A stretch of 64,000 nucleotides of DNA from Ramlibacter cellulosilyticus. GTDB taxonomy: Bacteria; Pseudomonadota; Gammaproteobacteria; Burkholderiales; Burkholderiaceae_C. Below the pieces are notes generated by a model. It searched no databases. It was given only the letters and a program-made list of their open reading frames with translations, and was not told where the DNA came from. Below are positions 59,205 to 64,000 of this stretch, piece after piece; within the stretch, counting starts at the first letter, position 1, and every line of letters starts with the position of its first letter. A program made the translations under genes and the position numbers. The stretch covers positions 1,116,001 to 1,180,000 of the forward strand of contig NZ_JACORT010000001.1 in assembly GCF_014297465.1 (NCBI RefSeq), read 5' to 3'.

Positions 59205-60482
59205 ATGATCGAATTCGACGAACTGATCGGTGCCCTGAGCCACCGGGGCATCGGCTGGGAAACCTTCACCCTCGTGGCCTGCCTGGCCTCGGCCTACGGC
59301 ATCTGCTGGCTCACCGGCCGCAGGCAGCCGCCGGAATCGGTGCTGTACGGCCGCTACCTGGTCGACGGCCTGCTGTTCCCCCTGGTGGCGCTGGCCCTGA
59401 CCTACTTCGCGCGCGTGGGGCTCGGCGGCCTGCAGGAGGTGCCGCTGCTGCGCCTGGCGCTTCCGGTGCTCGTGTCGCTGGCGGGCATCCGGCTGCTCGC
59501 GCGCGTGTTCACGCTCGTGTTCCCGCGCTCGAAGATGGCGCGCACCATGGAGCGCGTGTTCTCCTGGCTCGCCTGGATCGCCGCGGTGCTGTGGATCATG
59601 GGGTTGCTGCCGGCGGTGCTCGCGGAGCTGGAAGGCATCCGCTTCTCCTTCGGCAAGGGCAAGATCAGCCTGCTGTCCATCGTGCAGGGCGCGCTCTCTT
59701 CCGGGCTCGTGCTGGTGCTGGCCCTGTGGCTGTCGGCGGCGCTGGAGCGCAAGGTGCTGCGCGACGCGGTCACCGACCTGTCGCTGCGCAAGGTGGCGGT
59801 CAACGCGGTGCGCGCGATGCTGCTGGCCGTCGGCTTCCTGTTCGCGCTGTCCGCGGCCGGCGTGGACCTCACCGCGCTGTCGGTGCTGGGTGGCGCGTTC
59901 GGCGTGGGCCTGGGCTTCGGCATGCAGAAGCTCGCTGCCAACTACGTGAGCGGCTTCGTGATCCTGGCCGAACGCAGCCTGCGCATCGGCGACATGGTCA
60001 AGGTGGACGGCTTCGAGGGCGTCGTGGCGGACATCAAGACGCGCTACACCCTGATCCGGGCCGGCGACGGGCGCGCCTCCGTCGTGCCGAACGAGAAGCT
60101 GATCTCGGAGCGGGTGGAGAACCTGTCGATCGCGGATCCCCGCGTGCTGGTCACCACCGACGTCGCCGTCGCCTACGACAGCAATGCGGAACAGGTGCAG
60201 GCGCTGCTGGTGGACGCGGCGATGCGCACGCAGCGCGTGCTGGCCGACCCGCCGCCCTCCGCGCGGCTGGTGAGCTTCGGCGCGGACGGGCTGGAATTCC
60301 GCCTGTTCTTCTGGATCGACGACCCGCAGAACGGGCAGGTCAACGTGCGCTCGGACGTGAACCTGAAGATCCTGCGCGCCCTGCGCGAGGCGGGCATCGA
60401 CATCCCGTACCCGCAGCGCGTGCTGCACGTGCCGCGCGGCACGGTGACGCTCAACGCATCAGGGACGGAAGCCACAGGCTGA
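59205..60482 (+). CDS. MscS family mechanosensitive ion channel
   Basis: A 425-residue inner-membrane protein with about six helices. The MscS core pore helix is GGAFGVGLGFGMQKLAANYV, followed by the SGFVILAERSLRIGDMVKV and ADIKTRYTLIRAGDGRAS of the cytoplasmic vestibule. It opens under osmotic downshift in the family, although longer homologs have other roles. It ends 32 bp inside the 3' end of the convergent dctM. Confidence 0.9.
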   Translation: MIEFDELIGALSHRGIGWETFTLVACLASAYGICWLTGRRQPPESVLYGRYLVDGLLFPLVALALTYFARVGLGGLQEVPLLRLALPVLVSLAGIRLLARVFTLVFPRSKMARTMERVFSWLAWIAAVLWIMGLLPAVLAELEGIRFSFGKGKISLLSIVQGALSSGLVLVLALWLSAALERKVLRDAVTDLSLRKVAVNAVRAMLLAVGFLFALSAAGVDLTALSVLGGAFGVGLGFGMQKLAANYVSGFVILAERSLRIGDMVKVDGFEGVVADIKTRYTLIRAGDGRASVVPNEKLISERVENLSIADPRVLVTTDVAVAYDSNAEQVQALLVDAAMRTQRVLADPPPSARLVSFGADGLEFRLFFWIDDPQNGQVNVRSDVNLKILRALREAGIDIPYPQRVLHVPRGTVTLNASGTEATG

Positions 60483-61743
60483 GCGCCGGGAAGGCGATCA
60501 GCACGCCCAGCATCAGCACCATCACGAGCACGAAGGGCCAGCAGCCGCGGAAGATGTTGCCGAGGCCCACGCCGGGCAGCAGCGCATTGAGCACGAACAG
60601 GTTCATGCCCACGGGCGGCGAGATCAGGCCGATCTGCACGATCATCACGATCAGCACGCCGAACCACACCGGGTCGAAGCCGAGCGAGGTGACGATGGGG
60701 AAGAACAGCGGGATGGTGAGCAGCACCATCGTGAGCTCCTCCATCACCGTGCCCAGCACCACGTAGATCGCCATCATGGCGACCACGATCATCGTGGGGG
60801 ACAGGCCCAGGTGCGTGATCCAGTCCTTGAGGTCGCCGGGCAGCGTCGTGAAGTTCACGAAGTTGGCGAACAGCGTGGCGGCGATCAGCAGCGTGAACAG
60901 CATCGCGGTGGTGCGCGCCGATTCCACCAGCACCTCGTAGAGCGATCGCCACGTCAGCCGCCCGCGCAGCAGCGCGAACAGGAAGGCGCCCGCGGCCCCG
61001 AAGCCCGCGCCTTCGGTGGCCGTGAAGAAGCCGCCGTAGATTCCGCCGAGGACCACGAGCACCAGCACCACCACGCCCCAGATGCCGCGCAGCGCGTGCC
61101 AGCGCTCCGGCCAGCTGGCGCGCTCGCCGGCCGGGGCGTGCTCGGGATCGCGCGAGGTGATGACCACGATGGCCAGCATCAGCAGCGACGCCGTGAGCAG
61201 GCCGGGAATCACGCCGGCGGCGAACAGCTTGCCGATGTTCGTTTCGGTGACGATCCCGTAGATCACCATGATCGTGGAGGGCGGGATCATGATGCCCAGC
61301 GTGCCGCCCGCGGCCATGACGCCGGTGGAGAGCGAGTCGCTGTACCCGAGCTTGCGCATGGAGGGGTACGCCACCTTGCTCATGGTGGCAGCCGTCGCAA
61401 TGGAGGACCCGCAGATCGCGCCGAAGCCCGCGCACGCCGCGACGGTGGCGTGGGCGAGCCCGCCGCGCCGGTGCCCGATGAAGGCGTAGGCCGCCTGGAA
61501 CAACTCGTGCGCGAGGCCCGCGCGCGCCACGAAGTTGCCCATGAGGATGAACAGCGGGATCACCGACAGCGTGTACGCGAAGCCCGTCTCGTACACGACC
61601 TGCGCCGTGCTCGCGAGCGCCGGCTGCCAGCCGCGCGTGAGGCCGATGCCGACGTAGCCCACGAGCCCCATCGCGAAGGCGAGGGGCACGCGCAGGAGCG
61701 CCAGCAGGAAGATCGCGCCGAAGCCGAGCAGGGCCGCGGTCAC
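60451..61743 (-). CDS. dctM: TRAP transporter large permease
   Basis: A 430-residue DctM/SiaM-type transport subunit with about 11-12 helices, moving carboxylates by sodium-driven symport. Characteristic regions are GNFVARAGLAHELFQAAYAF, the second-repeat VLGTVMEELTMVLLTIP and LISPPVGMNLFVLNALLP. GTG at 61743 overlaps the dctQ stop by 4 bp; longer starts read into dctQ. Its 3' end overlaps mscS. Confidence 0.92.
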   Translation of the reverse strand: MTAALLGFGAIFLLALLRVPLAFAMGLVGYVGIGLTRGWQPALASTAQVVYETGFAYTLSVIPLFILMGNFVARAGLAHELFQAAYAFIGHRRGGLAHATVAACAGFGAICGSSIATAATMSKVAYPSMRKLGYSDSLSTGVMAAGGTLGIMIPPSTIMVIYGIVTETNIGKLFAAGVIPGLLTASLLMLAIVVITSRDPEHAPAGERASWPERWHALRGIWGVVVLVLVVLGGIYGGFFTATEGAGFGAAGAFLFALLRGRLTWRSLYEVLVESARTTAMLFTLLIAATLFANFVNFTTLPGDLKDWITHLGLSPTMIVVAMMAIYVVLGTVMEELTMVLLTIPLFFPIVTSLGFDPVWFGVLIVMIVQIGLISPPVGMNLFVLNALLPGVGLGNIFRGCWPFVLVMVLMLGVLIAFPALSLWLPSLMR

Positions 61744-62225
61744 AGGGCGGCCCCTTCGCCCTCGGCGCGCTCGGCCGGCAGCTCGCGCAGGGCGGCCAGG
61801 TGCACGAGGCCCGTGAGCCCGCACAGCACGCCCATGCCGTAGATGAAGGGCGCCTTCAGGATCTGCAGCTGCGCGGTGGTCTCACCCGTTTCCAGGAACT
61901 GCCCGCCCGTGCGCCACATCAGCCACGCGAGCCCCAGCAGCACGGCCGCGCACAGCAGGTGCACCAGCACCGCCTGCGCACGGCGCACCCAGGCCGGCAG
62001 GTAGGGGTCGAGCGAGTCGAACTCCACGTGTTCGCCGCGGCGCGACACCAGGGGGAGCGCGCCGAAGATCACGACCACCATGAGCAGTTCCGTGAGCTCC
62101 AGCGAACCCGGGATGCTGTGCGAGGCGAACTTGCGCCCCAGCACGTCGAAGAAGGTGAGGGCCATGATCGCGAACAGCGCGATCCCGGACAGCAGCCCGC
62201 ACAGCAGGTCCAGCAGCTTGGTCAA
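61740..62225 (-). CDS. dctQ: TRAP transporter small permease
   Basis: A 161-residue DctQ subunit with four helices and the signature DVLGRKFASHSIPGSLELTE. The likely start is TTG at 62225; the first ATG (62165) would lose the first helix. It lies 2 bp after dctP and overlaps dctM by 4 bp, so the operon reads dctP-dctQ-dctM. Confidence 0.85.
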   Translation of the reverse strand: MTKLLDLLCGLLSGIALFAIMALTFFDVLGRKFASHSIPGSLELTELLMVVVIFGALPLVSRRGEHVEFDSLDPYLPAWVRRAQAVLVHLLCAAVLLGLAWLMWRTGGQFLETGETTAQLQILKAPFIYGMGVLCGLTGLVHLAALRELPAERAEGEGAAL

Positions 62226-62227
62226 GA

Positions 62228-63244
62228 CTACTTCGAGGCCTTGGCGATCTCGGAGCGGAACTCCGCCAGCACCTTGGCCGGGTCGGCCAGGCCCTTCGCC
62301 TTGGCCTCCTGCACCCACTTCTGCTCCAGCGCGGAGGTCTTGGACTTCACGTCGGCGACGAACTTCGCGTCGGCCTTCGTGACCTGCACGTTGTTCGCCT
62401 GCATGAGGCCGTACGCGCGGCGGTCCACCTTGTCCCAGTTGCGGCCCATGATGCGCGCGGCGACCTCGCCCGACGCGCTGTCCACCGCCTTCCTGCCGGC
62501 GGCATCGAGCTTGTCGTAGGTGGCCTGGTTCATCATGAACACGAAGCTGGTGTTGTACAGGCCGCCGGGGAAGGTGGTCGCGTACTTGATGACCTTGTCG
62601 ATCTTGAAGGATTCGATCGACTCGGCCGGGAACAGCGTGCCGTCCATGACGCCGCCGGAGAGCAGCTCGTACGAGTCGGGCGCGGGCTTGAGCGTCACGT
62701 TCATGCCCAGCGTCTTGCTGATCTCGTTGACCATGCCGCCGCCGACGCGCCACTTGAGGCCCTGCAGGTCCTCCAGCTTCGTGACGGGGCGCTTGGTGTT
62801 GAACACGATGCCGGGGCCGTGCGTGAAGAAGGCCAGCACGTGCACGCCCTGGTGCTCCTGCACGAAGGCCGGGTACTTCATCGCGACCCTGTTGAAGGCC
62901 ACGGAGAGCGGTTCGGCCGCGTCGCCCAGGAAGGGGAACTCGGCCATCTGCGTGAGAACGAAGCGGCCGGGCGTGTAGCCGTGCACGGTGAAGGAAACAT
63001 CCGCGAGGCCGTTCTTCACGGCGTCGTAGGTTCCCGGCGGGTTGGCCACCGCGCGGGGCAGGATGTTGCAGCGGATCTTGCCGGCCGCGTTCTTCTCGAC
63101 CAGGTCGCACCACTCCTTCTGCGCGACACTGAGGGAGTGCGTGGGCGGCACCCAGCTGGAGACCGTGAGGACGGTCTGGGCGGCAGCGGAGCCGGAGGCC
63201 GCGATCGCGGCGACGGCGAACAGGGGGAGAACGGAGCGCTTCAT
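62228..63244 (-). CDS. dctP: TRAP transporter substrate-binding protein
   Basis: A 338-residue periplasmic DctP-type binding protein. The signal is residues 1-22. The mature sequence has LTVSSWVPPTHSLSVAQKEW at the start and the typical WRVGGGMVNEISKTLGMNVT lobe. Substrate unknown, probably a carboxylate. The ATG at 63244 has AGGAG 8 bp upstream. The promoter is in the 288-bp gap to etfB, but no clear boxes are visible on this strand. Confidence 0.92.
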   Translation of the reverse strand: MKRSVLPLFAVAAIAASGSAAAQTVLTVSSWVPPTHSLSVAQKEWCDLVEKNAAGKIRCNILPRAVANPPGTYDAVKNGLADVSFTVHGYTPGRFVLTQMAEFPFLGDAAEPLSVAFNRVAMKYPAFVQEHQGVHVLAFFTHGPGIVFNTKRPVTKLEDLQGLKWRVGGGMVNEISKTLGMNVTLKPAPDSYELLSGGVMDGTLFPAESIESFKIDKVIKYATTFPGGLYNTSFVFMMNQATYDKLDAAGRKAVDSASGEVAARIMGRNWDKVDRRAYGLMQANNVQVTKADAKFVADVKSKTSALEQKWVQEAKAKGLADPAKVLAEFRSEIAKASK

Positions 63245-63396
63245 CCAACGAACTCCTGGTTGTGTGAGTGCGGGGGACTGTAAGTCGCAGGCTTAATCCG
63301 AACGGTCCTGACTTACCCGCATCGGGGCCGCGCGGGAATGTCAGCCGGATGACACTCGCTTGCAGGGACATGTGCCGCGGGCGTGCAGGCCGACCC

Positions 63397-63423
63397 TATA
63401 ATCGCAAAATCGAACGATCGTTC
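63397..63423 (+). promoter_or_regulatory. Promoter and TetR-like operator of etfB
   Basis: TATAAT (63397-63402) is followed after 9 bp by the perfect 12-bp palindrome GAACGATCGTTC (63412-63423), placed over or just after the expected start of transcription, where a repressor would block. The -35 is not clear. AGGAG (63521-63525) precedes etfB. Confidence 0.6.
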
Positions 63424-63532
63424 TTTTTTGTGCCCGCCCCCCGGCACGCGGGGGGCAGCAGCCCGTGCGGCACATAGAATTTCGACGTTACGTGCACGTC
63501 AATCCTTTCCCCAAAACTCTAGGAGTGCCCCA

Positions 63533-64000
63533 ATGAAGGTCCTGGTCCCGGTCAAGCGGGTGGTGGACTACAACGTGAAGGTCCGCGTCAAGTCGGACAA
63601 CACGGGTGTGGACATCGCGAACGTCAAGATGAGCATGAATCCCTTCGACGAGATCGCGGTGGAAGAAGCCGTGCGCCTGAAGGAGAAGGGCGTGGCGACC
63701 GAAGTGATCGCCGTCTCCTGCGGCGTGCAGCAGTGCCAGGAGACCCTGCGCACGGCGATGGCCATCGGTGCCGATCGCGCCATCCTGGTGCAGACCGACG
63801 AGGAGCTGCAGCCGCTGGCCGTGGCCAAGCTGCTGAAGGCGCTGGTCGACAAGGAGCAGCCCGGCCTGGTGATCCTGGGCAAGCAGGCGATCGACGACGA
63901 CTGCAACCAGACCGGCCAGATGCTGGCGGCGCTGGCCGACCTGCCGCAAGCCACTTTCGCCTCCAAGGTCGAAGTGGCCGATGGCAAGGCGAAGGTCACG
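63533..64000 (+). CDS. etfB: Electron transfer flavoprotein beta subunit, N-terminal part
   Basis: The first 156 codons of EtfB run to the right edge. It reads [20 protein letters not shown] with [19 protein letters not shown] and the adenine-nucleotide motif [20 protein letters not shown]. With EtfA it takes electrons from acyl-CoA dehydrogenases to the quinone pool. It follows a strong ribosome site and a palindromic operator candidate. Confidence 0.95.
   Translation, partial: MKVLVPVKRVVDYNVKVRVKSDNTGVDIANVKMSMNPFDEIAVEEAVRLKEKGVATEVIAVSCGVQQCQETLRTAMAIGADRAILVQTDEELQPLAVAKLLKALVDKEQPGLVILGKQAIDDDCNQTGQMLAALADLPQATFASKVEVADGKAKVT

Overview
The window looks like chromosomal DNA of a high-G+C betaproteobacterium of the order Burkholderiales, most likely Comamonadaceae and perhaps Ramlibacter-like. 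This is inferred from gene content (coaBC-dut, dapA-bamC, parE/parC, a soluble ATP-grasp/alpha-E/transglutaminase cluster, TRAP genes, etfB), the very GC-rich codon use, and short GTAGGCTGGGTTGC-type palindromic repeats. No species call was tested. I see no rRNA, tRNA, CRISPR array, prophage or intact insertion sequence.

Layout. 1-9.9 kb: housekeeping genes. These are the pyrG start, coaBC-dut, two small lipoproteins, an FKBP isomerase, the ribosomal L16 hydroxylase (RoxA/YcfD type), an MBL-fold hydrolase, and bamC downstream of dapA. 9.9-20.2 kb: an MFS transporter with a coupled 46-residue membrane peptide. The topoisomerase IV genes parE and parC follow, separated by an acetyltransferase, a lytic transglycosylase and a membrane protein with a decayed GGDEF domain. 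A DASS-type carrier closes the region. 20.2-27.7 kb: a leftward cluster of RidA, a transglutaminase, a fused ATP-grasp/alpha-E protein and a transglutaminase-DUF2126 protein. This is a predicted peptide-bond-forming and peptide-cleaving system of unknown product.

27.9-46.2 kb: a large rightward chemosensory locus. It opens with two Ser/Thr protein kinases, the first fused to a degenerate cyclase-type domain, then a tandem-receiver protein, a single receiver, CheA, two MCPs, CheW, a third MCP, a small exported Sel1-like protein, an exported Cache-domain protein, two more MCPs, CheR, CheD and CheB. No flagellar genes, CheY-phosphatase or pilus genes are in the window, so the output is not evident. 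Two internal promoters share the same spacing (TGTWACA, 11 bp, TTGCMA, 17 bp, CATCCT), which suggests coordinated control.

46.3-51.6 kb: comEC and a second, unfused ATP-grasp plus alpha-E pair. 51.3-57.4 kb: a leftward operon of MoxR ATPase, DUF58, TgpA-like membrane transglutaminase, MltB-like transglycosylase and an HD hydrolase, followed by a separate STAS-like gene. 57.4-64 kb: a histone-deacetylase-family enzyme, an enoyl-CoA hydratase-like protein, an MscS channel, a DctPQM TRAP transporter and the start of etfB behind a promoter with a TetR-like palindrome.

The best candidates for undescribed biology are the kinase-headed chemosensory locus with its shared promoter architecture, the duplicated ATP-grasp/alpha-E modules, and a REP-like repeat carried in frame inside the DUF2126 gene.
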